Positions 25,409 through 35,354 are shown, numbered from the stretch's first letter. The stretch: DNA of 64,000 nucleotides from Acidobacteriota bacterium (GCA_035529075.1 DATKXK010000010.1:415401-479400); one strand, 5' to 3'. Translations and numbers: made by a program. The notes: generated by a model from the sequence alone, not told the origin.

Positions 25409-27700
25409 ATGGCAAAAAGGCGTAAACGGCGCTCCAACGGTACGCGGGCACGGGTTGCCGGTACTCTCTTGTTCGTGCTGGCCCTGCTGGTCCTGGTATC
25501 ACTGGTCACACACCACCCGCTGGATGATGCCAGGATTCGCGGCGAGATAGATTCTGACCTGAATCCGATAACGGAAATCCAGTATCGCAACGAAGCGGGA
25601 TTTGTCGGTGCCATCCTTTCCGGCTGGCTGGACTTTTTGTTCGGATGGCTGGCCTTTTTCCTGCCGGTCGGGCTGCTTCTCGCGTCGTTGCGGCTCTTTT
25701 CATCCCGGTTCGGGACGCGCCTTGAATTCAACGTCTTTCTTCTGTTTGTCATTTCGACCATCGGAACGACGATCTACAACATCCACCTCGTGGCCAAGCG
25801 TACGGTGGGCTATGAAACCGGTGCCGTCGGCGGCTATGTTACCGAGAAACTCACCCGTCTGAGTGTCGCCGTCTTCGGCGAAATCGGCTCCTACCTGGTC
25901 CTCGGCGGAATTATCCTTGTTCTCCTGCTGATGTACACCTCGATCACACCATTGCTTGCCATGCGGCTGAGAATCCCCGGAAGTCAATGGCTCAGGCGAC
26001 TGTACGGAGTGGCAGCGGGAGCCTTCCGGCGGTTGCCGTCGCTCAGGCGTATCCTCAGCGCGGCCGGCAAAGAGCCGCGCGTCGATGAGGCGGTCTCCGA
26101 TATCGAACCCCTGGAAAGTGACCTTGAGCCTGACGAAGTGGACGAGGGGGATGAGCAGGTACTGGTTGCGGATGATGGTGAGAGGTCGCCGCGGCGGCGG
26201 TCGGTGCTCAGGAGAAAAGCCGAGCCGGTGCAGGTCAGGTCCTTTGAGTACGTGTACCCGTCGCTGGATCTGCTGACCGAGGGGAGCGGCAGGCCCGCTG
26301 CCGTAAGTGCCGATGAATTAACGCATACAGCACGGATGTTGAAAGAAACACTTGAGACTTTCGACGTTCTGATCGAGGGGGAGATCGCAAAGTACCCCGG
26401 CCCGGTCATCACGCGATATGAGTTCCGACCTGCGGCGGGAATCAAGCTCAGCCGGATTGTGGGCCTCGCGGACGACTTGGCGCTGGCGCTGAAGGCAAGG
26501 CGGGTCAGGATAATAGCCCCGATTCCGGGCAAAGGCGCCGTCGGTGTGGAGATTCCCAACCGCAACCCGCAGACGGTCTACCTGCGCGATATCCTCGGGT
26601 CCGACGAATTCAGCGATCCCCGGCTGGTGCTGCCCCTGGCGCTGGGTAAGACGACCGCCGGGCGACCGTTCGTTACCGACCTGGCCAGAATGCCTCACCT
26701 GCTGATTGCCGGGGCAACCGGGTCCGGCAAATCAGTATGTATGAATGCGCTGATCACCTCTCTGATTTACAGGCTTCATCCCCTCCAGGTCAGATTCATC
26801 TTCATAGACCCCAAAATGCTCGAGTTGTCTGTCTACTCAGGCATTCCACAACTCGGCCGCCCGGTTGTAACCAAGCCGAAACGGGCCGAATCGGTTCTAT
26901 CCGACACCGTCGCTGAAATGGAGAACAGGTATAGGAAGCTGGCCGGAGCCGGTGTCCGAAGTATCGAAGACTACAACGCCCGGCAGCACGACGAGGAAGC
27001 CCGGCTGCCCTATATTCTCATTTTTGTTGACGAGCTGGCTGATCTGATGATGGCCTCGACATCGTCACGGATCGAACTGCTCATCACGCGCCTGGCCCAG
27101 ATGGCGCGGGCCGTGGGCATTCACCTGGTGCTGGCCACCCAGAGACCGTCGGTCGACGTGATTACGGGCCTGATCAAGGCCAACTTCCCGGCGCGGATTG
27201 CCTTCCAGGTATCGTCCAAGGTAGATTCCCGGACGATTATCGATGCCAACGGTGCGGAGAAACTCCTCGGCTCGGGCGACATGCTCTTTCTGAGTACCGG
27301 CCAGCCGGAGCCGACGCGGATTCACGGGGCGTATGTGAGCAGCGCCGAGACCGAGTCGCTGGTGAACTTTATCAAGGATCAGGGGCTGTCCATGATGGCA
27401 CTGGAGAACATATCGCAGGCCACCGGGGAGGCCACCGAAGCGGACATTGACTTCGGCGATCCCCTTTTCCGCGAGGCATGCGAGGTGGTTATCCGGCACA
27501 AACAGGGGTCGGTCTCGCTGCTTCAGCGGCGTCTCGGCATAGGCTATCAGCGGGCGGCGCGGCTGATCGACAAACTGGAAAAGGCGGGCATCGTCTCGGT
27601 GTTTGACGGTTCCAAGGCACGTGACGTGCTCGTCGACCAGTCGTACCTCGAGACTCTGTTCGCCAGCCGCCCGGGGCATCCTTCCCACGGCGCCGGATAA
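25409..27700 (+). CDS. ftsK: DNA translocase FtsK
   Basis: Septum-anchored DNA pump that clears chromosomes at division and activates dif recombination. The 763 residues show a basic N-terminus, about four membrane helices in residues 15-185, a short charged linker (about 215-290), the alpha/beta motor with Walker A GATGSGKS near 435-442 and Walker B ILIFVDELAD near 530, and the C-terminal gamma winged helix (about 685-755, with GSVSLLQRRLGIGYQRA). The linker is short compared with E. coli FtsK and closer to SpoIIIE. AGAGGA lies about 14 nt before the ATG, which is rather far. lolA follows, as in Proteobacteria. Confidence 0.95.
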   Translation: MAKRRKRRSNGTRARVAGTLLFVLALLVLVSLVTHHPLDDARIRGEIDSDLNPITEIQYRNEAGFVGAILSGWLDFLFGWLAFFLPVGLLLASLRLFSSRFGTRLEFNVFLLFVISTIGTTIYNIHLVAKRTVGYETGAVGGYVTEKLTRLSVAVFGEIGSYLVLGGIILVLLLMYTSITPLLAMRLRIPGSQWLRRLYGVAAGAFRRLPSLRRILSAAGKEPRVDEAVSDIEPLESDLEPDEVDEGDEQVLVADDGERSPRRRSVLRRKAEPVQVRSFEYVYPSLDLLTEGSGRPAAVSADELTHTARMLKETLETFDVLIEGEIAKYPGPVITRYEFRPAAGIKLSRIVGLADDLALALKARRVRIIAPIPGKGAVGVEIPNRNPQTVYLRDILGSDEFSDPRLVLPLALGKTTAGRPFVTDLARMPHLLIAGATGSGKSVCMNALITSLIYRLHPLQVRFIFIDPKMLELSVYSGIPQLGRPVVTKPKRAESVLSDTVAEMENRYRKLAGAGVRSIEDYNARQHDEEARLPYILIFVDELADLMMASTSSRIELLITRLAQMARAVGIHLVLATQRPSVDVITGLIKANFPARIAFQVSSKVDSRTIIDANGAEKLLGSGDMLFLSTGQPEPTRIHGAYVSSAETESLVNFIKDQGLSMMALENISQATGEATEADIDFGDPLFREACEVVIRHKQGSVSLLQRRLGIGYQRAARLIDKLEKAGIVSVFDGSKARDVLVDQSYLETLFASRPGHPSHGAG

Positions 27701-27733
27701 CAACGATTATCCTCCCGCAATGTATAAGAGAAT

Positions 27734-28348
27734 ATGAAAAACCACCTATCCCTGCTGGCGGGACTGCTGTTTGTTCTGTGGATCAGCCCCGTCCGCCCAG
27801 CCGACCGGTTCGACGCCATCAAGGCCCGGCTGGCCGAGGCCGGATGCGTCACCCTGGAGTTCCTGAGCATCCTGGAATCGGAAATCTTCGATGAGACCGA
27901 CACCATCGCCGGGGAAGCCGTCGTTTCGGCCGACGGTCGGTACGTTGTCGACCTGGGTGGCGACCGGTACCTGTATGACCTGACTTCCCTGTACAGCTAC
28001 TCCGCGGAGAACAATCAGGTGACAATCGAGAGCGTGCGCGGTGGAGGAGCTTCCGGCCGGGAAATATCATTCATCACCCGCCTTGACCAATACTACGAGA
28101 CCCGCGTGATTTCCTCCGGCCGCGCCTACCGGCTGATCAGGCTGTCGCCGGACATGCAGAACATTCCCGATTCGCTGGTGCTGACGATACGGCCGGACAG
28201 CTCGGTTCTGGATGAAATCCAGTACTTCGACGTGAACGAGGAGTTAAACCGCATAGTCTTCCTGCGCCTGGAGACGGGAACCTCGTGTCCCGATTCGCTC
28301 TTCAAACCGGCCTACCCGGATTCGGTGGAGAAAGTCCGGTTAGACTGA
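27734..28348 (+). CDS. lolA: LolA-like outer-membrane lipoprotein carrier
   Basis: Periplasmic chaperone that would ferry lipoproteins from the inner to the outer membrane. The 204 residues begin with a signal peptide (hydrophobic to about residue 20, cleavage near RPA). The mature chain is a beta-rich open barrel with FDAIKARL, GEAVVSADGRYVVDLGG, DLTSLYSYSAENNQVTIES and a C-terminal LTIRPDSSVLDEIQYFD strand pattern matching the LolA fold. Sequence similarity to proteobacterial LolA is low, so the call rests on fold pattern, signal peptide and the ftsK-lolA neighbourhood. rimO starts 1 nt after the stop. Confidence 0.75.
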   Translation: MKNHLSLLAGLLFVLWISPVRPADRFDAIKARLAEAGCVTLEFLSILESEIFDETDTIAGEAVVSADGRYVVDLGGDRYLYDLTSLYSYSAENNQVTIESVRGGGASGREISFITRLDQYYETRVISSGRAYRLIRLSPDMQNIPDSLVLTIRPDSSVLDEIQYFDVNEELNRIVFLRLETGTSCPDSLFKPAYPDSVEKVRLD

Positions 28349-28349
28349 G

Positions 28350-29672
28350 ATGAAAGTGTACGTCCACAAGCTGGGTTGTCCGAAGAACGACGTCGACGCC
28401 GAATACCTCGCTGCCTTTCTGGCCGGGGCCGGGCATGACCTGGTAACGGTCCCGGAGGAAGCCGAATCGATAATCGTCAACACCTGCGGGTTCATTGTCC
28501 CGGCGAAAGAGGAGTCAATCGACGAGATTCTTCGTCTCGGGCAGTTGAAACAGACGGGCAGGCTGCGGACGCTCTACGTGAGCGGCTGTCTCAGCCAGCG
28601 CTACGGGGATGAGCTTTTACGCGGCATGCCGGAACTCGATGGGGCCTTCGGCCTGGGTGAACTTGACGCTATTGCCGAGGCCGTAACTTCGTCCGCCCGC
28701 CGCGACAAAACCGTACGAACGGAACCCCGCCGGCTGGGCTATCTGGACTGGGAGCAACGGCTGCTGTCCGACCGGTATCCGTACGCCTACTTGAAGATAT
28801 CCGACGGTTGCGACCGTCGCTGCTCCTATTGCGCCATACCGGGTATCCGGGGGAGCTACCGTTCGCGGCCTTTGAAATCCATTTTGCGCGAGGCGGAATT
28901 CCTGGCGCGCAGCGGCCGGAAGGAGCTGATTCTGGTCTCGCAGGAAGCGACTCTCTGGGGCAAAGGCCTGTCCGGCCGCCCCGACATAATCACGCTGTTG
29001 CGGGAACTGGAGAGAATTGACGGGATCGCGTGGATTCGTTTGCTTTACCTGCACCCGACAATGGTGGATGACGCCCTGCTGGACTACCTGGCCGCCGACA
29101 ACAAGACGCTGAACTACCTGGATTTGCCCCTGCAACACTGCAGCAGCCGCATTCTGGCCGCGATGCGAAGAAAGATCGACGGCGCGGGCACGGCGCGGCT
29201 GTTGGCGTCGATCCGGCGGCGATCGCCCGGCGCCACGATCCGCACCACTTTCATCGTCGGTTTCCCCGGTGAGACCGGCGAGGATTTCGAAGAGTTGAAG
29301 GAGTTTGTCCGCCGGCACAGGTTTGACCGCATGGGTGCCTTCGCATACTCCCCGGAGGAGGGCACGGCCGCAGTTAAGATGTCCGGACAGGTTCCCGAAA
29401 TAGTTAAAGAGGAACGCGTTGACGAGCTGATGAGCCTCCAGTACGACATTGCCGTAGCCAGGAATAACTCCTTGATCGGCCAGACGGTTAAGGTTATCAT
29501 TGATAGAATTGCTGGCGACGGGCGCGCGTACGGACGCACTCCGGCAGACTGCCCCGAGGTGGATCAGGAGGTGATCATCCACGGGGAAGGCTTGCAGACC
29601 GGCCAGATCTGCCGCGTCAGGATCGACGCCGTCGATGAGTATGACCTTGTCGGTATGAAGCTCACGGGTTAA
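28350..29672 (+). CDS. rimO: Ribosomal protein S12 methylthiotransferase RimO
   Basis: Radical SAM enzyme with two 4Fe-4S clusters that methylthiolates the conserved Asp of ribosomal protein S12. In 440 residues: the UPF0004 domain with C10 (LGCPKND), C46 (NTCGFI) and a third Cys in SGCLSQRY, the radical SAM triad C154, C158, C161 followed by AIPGIRGSYRSRP, and a C-terminal TRAM domain from about residue 375. LGCPKND and the PxIRG pattern favour RimO over the tRNA enzyme MiaB. The transglycosylase gene follows after 3 nt. Confidence 0.94.
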   Translation: MKVYVHKLGCPKNDVDAEYLAAFLAGAGHDLVTVPEEAESIIVNTCGFIVPAKEESIDEILRLGQLKQTGRLRTLYVSGCLSQRYGDELLRGMPELDGAFGLGELDAIAEAVTSSARRDKTVRTEPRRLGYLDWEQRLLSDRYPYAYLKISDGCDRRCSYCAIPGIRGSYRSRPLKSILREAEFLARSGRKELILVSQEATLWGKGLSGRPDIITLLRELERIDGIAWIRLLYLHPTMVDDALLDYLAADNKTLNYLDLPLQHCSSRILAAMRRKIDGAGTARLLASIRRRSPGATIRTTFIVGFPGETGEDFEELKEFVRRHRFDRMGAFAYSPEEGTAAVKMSGQVPEIVKEERVDELMSLQYDIAVARNNSLIGQTVKVIIDRIAGDGRAYGRTPADCPEVDQEVIIHGEGLQTGQICRVRIDAVDEYDLVGMKLTG

Positions 29673-29675
29673 CCC

Positions 29676-30320
29676 ATGATACAGTTTGAAAAACTCGGTA
29701 TATTCCTGTCCAGACCGATTGCCTTTCTGCTCGTGGTCATTTACCTGTTGCAGTCGGGGCTTCTCGTCTACCTGATCAGCGATAAGTTCGACCTGGAGAA
29801 GCAGATTTCGTTTCAGCAGAAGCGAATCAACGAGCTGGAGGACAAGCTCCAGATATTCAAGGCCATCGACGACTTCCAGATCGGCTTTTCCGACGAGGAG
29901 GTGCAGAGACTCACGGACGTCATCTATGCCGAAAGCAAGAAGTATGAGTACGACCCCATGTTCATCATGGCGGTGATTCTGACGGAATCATCGTTTCGTC
30001 GCGGTCAGCGATCGCAAGTGGGTGCCCGCGGCCTGATGCAGGTGGTGCCGTTTGTGGGAGAAGACGTGGCCGACCGGGCCGGGATTGAATGGCAGGGTTC
30101 CCAGACCCTCTTCGAACCGGAGTCGAACATCAAGCTGGGCACTCTGCACCTGTTTGAGCAGATCCTCAAATTCGGCGACGTGAAGAAGGCCATCATGGCA
30201 TACAACGTGGGCGAGACGCGCCTGAGACACCTCATGCGCTTTAACGAGCCGCTGCCCAAGCGCTATCTTGACAAAGTCCTTGAAAACTACGAGATGCTGA
30301 AGGAGATCTACCGAGTTTGA
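29676..30320 (+). CDS. Membrane-anchored lytic transglycosylase (SLT domain)
   Basis: Cleaves the glycan strands of peptidoglycan. The 214 residues contain one N-terminal membrane helix (about 14-34), a short coiled coil (about 38-62), then an SLT domain: catalytic E104 in ILTESSFRR, VGARGLMQVVP, and the AYNVGETR block near residue 175. The anchor faces the domain to the periplasm. This resembles MltE/Slt-type enzymes without extra domains. It is coupled to bamD through a TGATG overlap. Confidence 0.9.
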   Translation: MIQFEKLGIFLSRPIAFLLVVIYLLQSGLLVYLISDKFDLEKQISFQQKRINELEDKLQIFKAIDDFQIGFSDEEVQRLTDVIYAESKKYEYDPMFIMAVILTESSFRRGQRSQVGARGLMQVVPFVGEDVADRAGIEWQGSQTLFEPESNIKLGTLHLFEQILKFGDVKKAIMAYNVGETRLRHLMRFNEPLPKRYLDKVLENYEMLKEIYRV

Positions 30321-31264
30321 TGAAGCGCGTTGCGATCTGCCTCCTGTCCGTCGTCGTTGCCGGTGTCGGCCTGATGCCGCTGGGATGTTCCCCGGCGTTG
30401 CAGCTCGGCTCACTGCAACCCGACGGGCTGTTCACGTTGGGGAAAGAGAGGTACGAGAACGGCAAGTACGTCAAAGCCGTCGAGGCTTTCCAGACGCTGG
30501 TGTATAATTTCCCGGGCGAGCCGGTGATTGACACCGCCCAGTACTACCTCGCTTTGTCCTATTTCGCCAGCGAGGATTACATCCTGGCTGAGCGAGAATT
30601 CAACCGCCTGCTCCTGAACTATCCGTCATCCGTGTACGTCGTTCATGCGCAGTTCATGAGGGCGGTCTGCTTTTTCGAGGGGACTCCGGGCCACTATGGG
30701 CTGGACCAGAGCGACCTTACAGAGGCCATCGGGCAGTTCGAGGATTTCATCATCGACCATCCGGAATCTGAACTGATGCCGGATGCCCGGGCGTACCTGC
30801 TTCAGGCCAAGACACGGCTGGCCAAGAAGTACTACGAGAGCGGCATGGTATACGTGCACATCGGCAGGCCCTCACCGGCTGCAACCTATTTTCAGAAAGT
30901 CATCGATGATTTCACGGACACGGAGTTCGCCGCCAGGTCAAGTTTCCAAATGGCCGAGCTGGAGTTCAAACGAATGGACTACGAGGAGGCGCGCCGGCTG
31001 TTCGACAACTTTCTGATTGTCTTTTCCGACCATGAGTGGTCGGACAAAGCCAGAAAGGGCACCGAGGAGGCCGCTTTCAAGCAGGCGGAGAGGGCGTACA
31101 AAAGTGGTGAACCGGCCCTGGCACGCAAGCTCTTTGAAGCGTTCAAGCGAGACTTCCCGGAAAGCAAGCGAACCGGCAAGACCGACAAATATCTGAAGAA
31201 AATAGGGGAGATGCCAGTTGAAGGATCATCGGTCGAACAAGCCAGCTCCGGGGATGACCGGTAA
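30320..31264 (+). CDS. bamD: Outer membrane assembly lipoprotein BamD
   Basis: TPR lipoprotein of the BAM complex that folds outer-membrane barrels such as LptD. From ATG 30320 it is 314 residues. The lipoprotein signal ends PLGC with C23 as the probable lipidated residue (the -3 position is Pro, so not canonical). About five TPR-like units follow, starting LFTLGKERYENGKYVKAVEAF, and including AQYYLALSYFASEDYILAEREF near residue 75. Family length is 240-310. An in-frame TTG directly before the ATG is the alternative start. Ends inside the start of nadD. Confidence 0.88.
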   Translation: MKRVAICLLSVVVAGVGLMPLGCSPALQLGSLQPDGLFTLGKERYENGKYVKAVEAFQTLVYNFPGEPVIDTAQYYLALSYFASEDYILAEREFNRLLLNYPSSVYVVHAQFMRAVCFFEGTPGHYGLDQSDLTEAIGQFEDFIIDHPESELMPDARAYLLQAKTRLAKKYYESGMVYVHIGRPSPAATYFQKVIDDFTDTEFAARSSFQMAELEFKRMDYEEARRLFDNFLIVFSDHEWSDKARKGTEEAAFKQAERAYKSGEPALARKLFEAFKRDFPESKRTGKTDKYLKKIGEMPVEGSSVEQASSGDDR

Positions 31265-31850
31265 CTGGGGAATACTCGGGGGAGCGTTCGACCCGGTTCA
31301 TCGCGGACATCTGACCCTCGCTTCCGACATTCGGGCGGCCAAGACGCTCACCGGCGTGCTCTTTGTGCCCTCGTATGAACCTCCTCACAAGATGAATCGG
31401 TGTGAAGCCTCGTGGGATGATCGACTGGCCATGATCCGCCTGGCCATCGAGGGCCGTGACTCATTCAAGGTCAGCACGGTTGAAGCCGAGATGAGTCAGC
31501 CCGGGTATTCCCTGAACACCGTGCGGGCTTTAAAATGTCTTTACCCGGACGTCACGTGGTACTTCATCATCGGCGAAGATCTGCTGTCTGAATTCGCTGC
31601 CTGGCACCGGCCGGAGGAAATCCTAAGGGAAGTTCGAATCCTGGCCGGTTCGCGGCCCGCCGCGCCCGCCCCGGGGTCGGCGCAGCCGTACCGGTCGGAC
31701 CGTATCGAGGTCGTGACCACGGGGCTGTTCGACGTCTCCTCGACTGAAATCCGCAGGCGAATCAAGGAAGGCACAGCACCCGCCGAATTACGCGAGCTTG
31801 TCGGCGACGCCGTCGGAGAGTATATTTTGAGCCGGAAACTCTACCGATGA
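31254..31850 (+). CDS. nadD: Nicotinate-nucleotide adenylyltransferase
   Basis: Adenylates nicotinate mononucleotide in NAD synthesis. From ATG 31254 it is 198 residues: nucleotide-binding GGAFDPVHRGH at the N-terminus with the GH pair, SYEPPHK, a GEDLL segment and the C-terminal SSTEIRRRI motif. A TTG at 31218 in the same frame has a better Shine-Dalgarno (AGGGGAG, 7 nt spacing) and would add 12 residues. The ATG matches the family start more closely. Overlaps bamD upstream and polA by ATGA downstream. Confidence 0.93.
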   Translation: MTGNWGILGGAFDPVHRGHLTLASDIRAAKTLTGVLFVPSYEPPHKMNRCEASWDDRLAMIRLAIEGRDSFKVSTVEAEMSQPGYSLNTVRALKCLYPDVTWYFIIGEDLLSEFAAWHRPEEILREVRILAGSRPAAPAPGSAQPYRSDRIEVVTTGLFDVSSTEIRRRIKEGTAPAELRELVGDAVGEYILSRKLYR

Positions 31851-34564
31851 CGGCTCAAAAGAAACGCGTTTTTCTGGTCGACGGTTCGGCGCTGTTCTAC
31901 CGCGCCTACTTCGCCTTCATACGCAACCCGTTGATCAACTCAAAGGGGGAGAACACCTCGGCCACGTTCGGCTTCGTCAACTCGCTGCTCAAGATCATCA
32001 GGGAAGAGGAGCCCGACTACTTGGCGGTGGTTTTCGATACCAAGCACCCGACCTTCCGGCACAAGCGATACCCTGAGTACAAATCGACCCGGGCCAAAAT
32101 GCCTGAGGATCTGGTGGAACAGTTGCCGCGCATTCATGAGGCGGTGCAGGCGCTGAACATCCCGGAATTCGAAGTGGCCGGTTACGAGGCCGACGACATC
32201 ATCGGTACCATGGCGGCGGATTGCGAAAAGAAGGGGCTTGAGGTCTGGTGCGTGACCGGCGACAAGGACTTCTTTCAACTCGTCACTGACAACGTACGGA
32301 TTTACAACCCGCGAAAGGTTGCCGAAAGTCCGGAGAAACTCGGGCGTGAAGAGGTCAAAGCCAGGTTCGGCGTGTATCCGGAGAAGGTCATCGACAAACT
32401 CGCGCTCATGGGTGACAGCTCGGACAATGTCCCCGGCGTGCCCGGCATCGGCCCGAAAACCGCTGACAGGCTGCTTGAAGAATTCGGGTCGCTCGCGAAC
32501 GTGCTGGAACAACACGAGCGGATCAAGGCCAAAGGCGTGCGGGAGAAAGTCGCCGCTCACGTCGAGCAGGCAAGACTGTCCGAGGAACTGGTAACGATCG
32601 ACTGTGCGGTGCCGCTTCAGTTCCAGCCCGAGTCGATTGCGCGACGTCCCGTCGACTACGAAGCCACCAAGCGGTTGTTCCTGGAGCTCGAATTCTTCGC
32701 CCTCCTGAAAGAGCTCATGCCCGGTGAAGTCGCGAAAGAAGTTCCGGAGGGTGCCGCACCCTCCCGGCCTGATTACCGCCGGGTTTCATCACTGGACGAA
32801 CTACGGGGGCTGGTCGAGGAGTTTTCGAAGTCCCGGGAGATCGCCGTCGACACCGAGACGACCTCGCGCAATGCCCTCGATGCCGAGCTGGTCGGGATAT
32901 CAATCGCCCGGCGGGCCGATTACGCGTACTATATACCGTTGGGTCACAGCAGCGATCCCGAGAAGAACCTTCCGTTCGACGACGCTCTCAAGATCATGAA
33001 AACGCTTCTCGAGGACCCGGCGGTTCAGAAGATCGGGCAGAATATCAAGTACGATCTGCACGTGTTTCGCAGGTACGGCATTGAGATCAAGCCGGTTTCC
33101 TTTGACACCATGGTGGCTTCCTACGTTCTCGATCCATCAAGCCGCCATTCTCTGGATTTTCTGGCGCTGCGACATTTCGACCACAAGATGCAGCCGATTT
33201 CGGACCTGATCGGCTCCGGCAAAAGTCAGAAGACTTTCGATACGGTCCCGGTCGACAAAGCGACCAGCTACGCCGCCGAGGACGCGGACTATACGTTCCG
33301 GCTGCGGGGCGTGTTCGCTCCCCTGATTGACGGCAAGGAGTTGCAGAAGCTCTACTATACGGTGGAGCTTCCGCTGATCAAGGTGCTGGCATCGATGGAG
33401 GAAGCCGGCATCCGGGTCGATGTAGCCTTCCTTTCAACCCTGTCGCGGGATATGGACGGTCGGCTGGAGAAGCTCTGCAAGGAGATTTACATGGTCGCCG
33501 GGATGGAGTTTAATATCAACTCCACGCAGCAACTGTCTCACGTTCTTTTTGAGAAGCTGCGCCTGCCCCCGATGGGAAAGACGGCCAAAAAAACCGGCTA
33601 TTCCACGGATGTGAGGGTGCTCGAGCAACTGGCGCAGACGCACGAGTTCCCCCGGTTGATCCTTGATTACCGCCAGTTGGCGAAGCTGAAGAGCACGTAT
33701 ATCGATGCCATCCCCCGGCTTATACGGCCGGCCACCGGGCGCGTGCACACTTCGTTCAATCAGACCATCACCACGACCGGGCGTCTGTCGTCTACCGATC
33801 CCAATCTGCAGAACATCCCCATCCGCACGGACGAGGGGAGACGGATCCGTAAGGCATTTGTGCCCGGCGATCGCGACCACGTGCTGCTGACGGCTGATTA
33901 CTCGCAGGTCGAACTGCGCGTCCTTGCCCACTATTCCGGCGATACGGGATTGATCGGTGCGTTCAGGCAAGCTGAGGATATTCACACCCGGACGGCCGCC
34001 GAAGTTTACGGCGTGAGCCTTGCAAAGGTCACTGCCGATATGCGGCGGGTGGCAAAGACGGCCAACTTTGCCGTTATCTACGGCGTCTCGGCGTTCGGTC
34101 TCTCCCAGCAGACGGGCATGACGGTCGAAGAGTCACGCCGGTTCATAGACACGTACTTTCAGCGCTACCCGGGAATCAAGACCTACATCGAGGAAATCAA
34201 GCAGTCCGCGCGCGAAAGCGGGTACGTTACGACGCTGTATAACCGCCGCCGGTACCTTCCGGAGATCCGCGACAAGAAGGCCGCCGTGAGACAGTTCGCC
34301 GAGCGTACGGCCATCAATACCCCGATACAGGGGACCGCCGCCGACATCATCAAGGTGGCGATGATCAGGATCTTCAAGGAGATGAAGGGCATGCGCTCCC
34401 GCATGGTGCTCCAGGTACACGACGAACTGGTTTTTGACGTCTACAAAGATGAATTGACCGACCTGCGGGAAATTGTCCGAACCGGAATGGAAAAGGCCGT
34501 CAGCCTCAAAGTTCCGCTCGTGGCCGACATGGGAGTCGGTGACAACTGGCTCGAGGCAAAGTAA
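31847..34564 (+). CDS. polA: DNA polymerase I
   Basis: Repair and Okazaki-fragment polymerase of 905 residues with three domains. Residues 1-290 are the 5' nuclease, with a helix-hairpin-helix region PGVPGIGPKTA near 200. About 315-480 is the 3'-5' exonuclease, which keeps its acidic residues (AVDTET, QNIKYD, YAAEDADY), so proofreading should be active. About 500-905 is the polymerase, with motif A TADYSQVELR, motif B RRVAKTANFAVIYG and motif C QVHDELVFD. It starts in an ATGA overlap with nadD and ends a co-oriented run from ftsK. Confidence 0.97.
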   Translation: MTAQKKRVFLVDGSALFYRAYFAFIRNPLINSKGENTSATFGFVNSLLKIIREEEPDYLAVVFDTKHPTFRHKRYPEYKSTRAKMPEDLVEQLPRIHEAVQALNIPEFEVAGYEADDIIGTMAADCEKKGLEVWCVTGDKDFFQLVTDNVRIYNPRKVAESPEKLGREEVKARFGVYPEKVIDKLALMGDSSDNVPGVPGIGPKTADRLLEEFGSLANVLEQHERIKAKGVREKVAAHVEQARLSEELVTIDCAVPLQFQPESIARRPVDYEATKRLFLELEFFALLKELMPGEVAKEVPEGAAPSRPDYRRVSSLDELRGLVEEFSKSREIAVDTETTSRNALDAELVGISIARRADYAYYIPLGHSSDPEKNLPFDDALKIMKTLLEDPAVQKIGQNIKYDLHVFRRYGIEIKPVSFDTMVASYVLDPSSRHSLDFLALRHFDHKMQPISDLIGSGKSQKTFDTVPVDKATSYAAEDADYTFRLRGVFAPLIDGKELQKLYYTVELPLIKVLASMEEAGIRVDVAFLSTLSRDMDGRLEKLCKEIYMVAGMEFNINSTQQLSHVLFEKLRLPPMGKTAKKTGYSTDVRVLEQLAQTHEFPRLILDYRQLAKLKSTYIDAIPRLIRPATGRVHTSFNQTITTTGRLSSTDPNLQNIPIRTDEGRRIRKAFVPGDRDHVLLTADYSQVELRVLAHYSGDTGLIGAFRQAEDIHTRTAAEVYGVSLAKVTADMRRVAKTANFAVIYGVSAFGLSQQTGMTVEESRRFIDTYFQRYPGIKTYIEEIKQSARESGYVTTLYNRRRYLPEIRDKKAAVRQFAERTAINTPIQGTAADIIKVAMIRIFKEMKGMRSRMVLQVHDELVFDVYKDELTDLREIVRTGMEKAVSLKVPLVADMGVGDNWLEAK

Positions 34565-34676
34565 GGGAAAAGCACCGGACTGTGAGTACAGTACGGTGAT
34601 ACTGTTGACCCTCCCGTTTGCGGTTCCGGCGGTGTGAGCGGCTGGTCAGCCTGTCGAATCCGCGCCGAAGTCCTTC

Positions 34677-34705
34677 TTGAACGTTTGCCCCCGGCTCCTT
34701 ATCTT
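34677..34705 (+). promoter_or_regulatory. Promoter for coaE, probably leaderless
   Basis: TTGAAC at 34677-34682 and TATCTT at 34700-34705 with a 17-bp spacer. The -10 ends 5 nt before the coaE ATG, and there is no Shine-Dalgarno sequence, so the transcript would start at or very near the start codon. Confidence 0.6.
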
Positions 34706-34710
34706 ACGTC

Positions 34711-35304
34711 ATGCTCATAGGGATAACCGGGCAGATCGGGGCGGGGAAATCGACCGCCGCGAGGATCCTTGCCGCTCATGGGGCGCACGTTATAGATGCC
34801 GACCGAATAGGCCGGGAGGTGGTCGACGACTCCGCGCCGTTGCGAAGGAGGCTGGCGCGGCGGTTCGGGGCGAGTATTCTTGATTCCGGCGGCAGGGTGA
34901 AGCGCCGGGCGCTGGCGCGGCTGGCCTTTGCGTCCGAGACGTCCCACACCGCCCTGAACAGCCTGGTGCATCCGTATCTTCTGAAGGAACTGCGCCGCCG
35001 GGCAAAAGCAGCGGTCAGGGTGCACGCCCTGGTCGTGATCGACGCCGCGCTGCTGCTGGACTGGGAGATGGACCGGGAACTGGACTGTATCCTCGTGATC
35101 CACGCCTCTCAGAGCCTGCGGCTTGCCCGGATGACGGGGCGGGGGATGTCCCGGGCAGATGCGCTGGCGCGCCAGAGAGCGCAACTTCCGTATCGCGAGT
35201 TCCGGAAGCGGGCCGACCGTCTGATACTGAACAACGGAACCATCCACCAGCTCGAGACCAGATTAGTCGCGTTCCTTCGGCGTAACAGGCCCGCGGTCGG
35301 CTGA
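34711..35304 (+). CDS. coaE: Dephospho-CoA kinase
   Basis: Last step of coenzyme A synthesis, phosphorylating the ribose 3'-OH. The 197 residues have Walker A GITGQIGAGKST at the N-terminus, DADRIGREVV near residue 28, the LVHP motif near 88, VIDAALLL near 110, and the lid RMTGRGMSRADALARQRAQ. It is separated from polA by 146 nt holding its own promoter. It faces the minus-strand cyclodeaminase gene across a strong hairpin. Confidence 0.93.
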   Translation: MLIGITGQIGAGKSTAARILAAHGAHVIDADRIGREVVDDSAPLRRRLARRFGASILDSGGRVKRRALARLAFASETSHTALNSLVHPYLLKELRRRAKAAVRVHALVVIDAALLLDWEMDRELDCILVIHASQSLRLARMTGRGMSRADALARQRAQLPYREFRKRADRLILNNGTIHQLETRLVAFLRRNRPAVG

Positions 35305-35354
35305 TTGGAGATTCTCCCCGGGTACGACGGCTTAGCGGCGTAGACGAGCATGAA

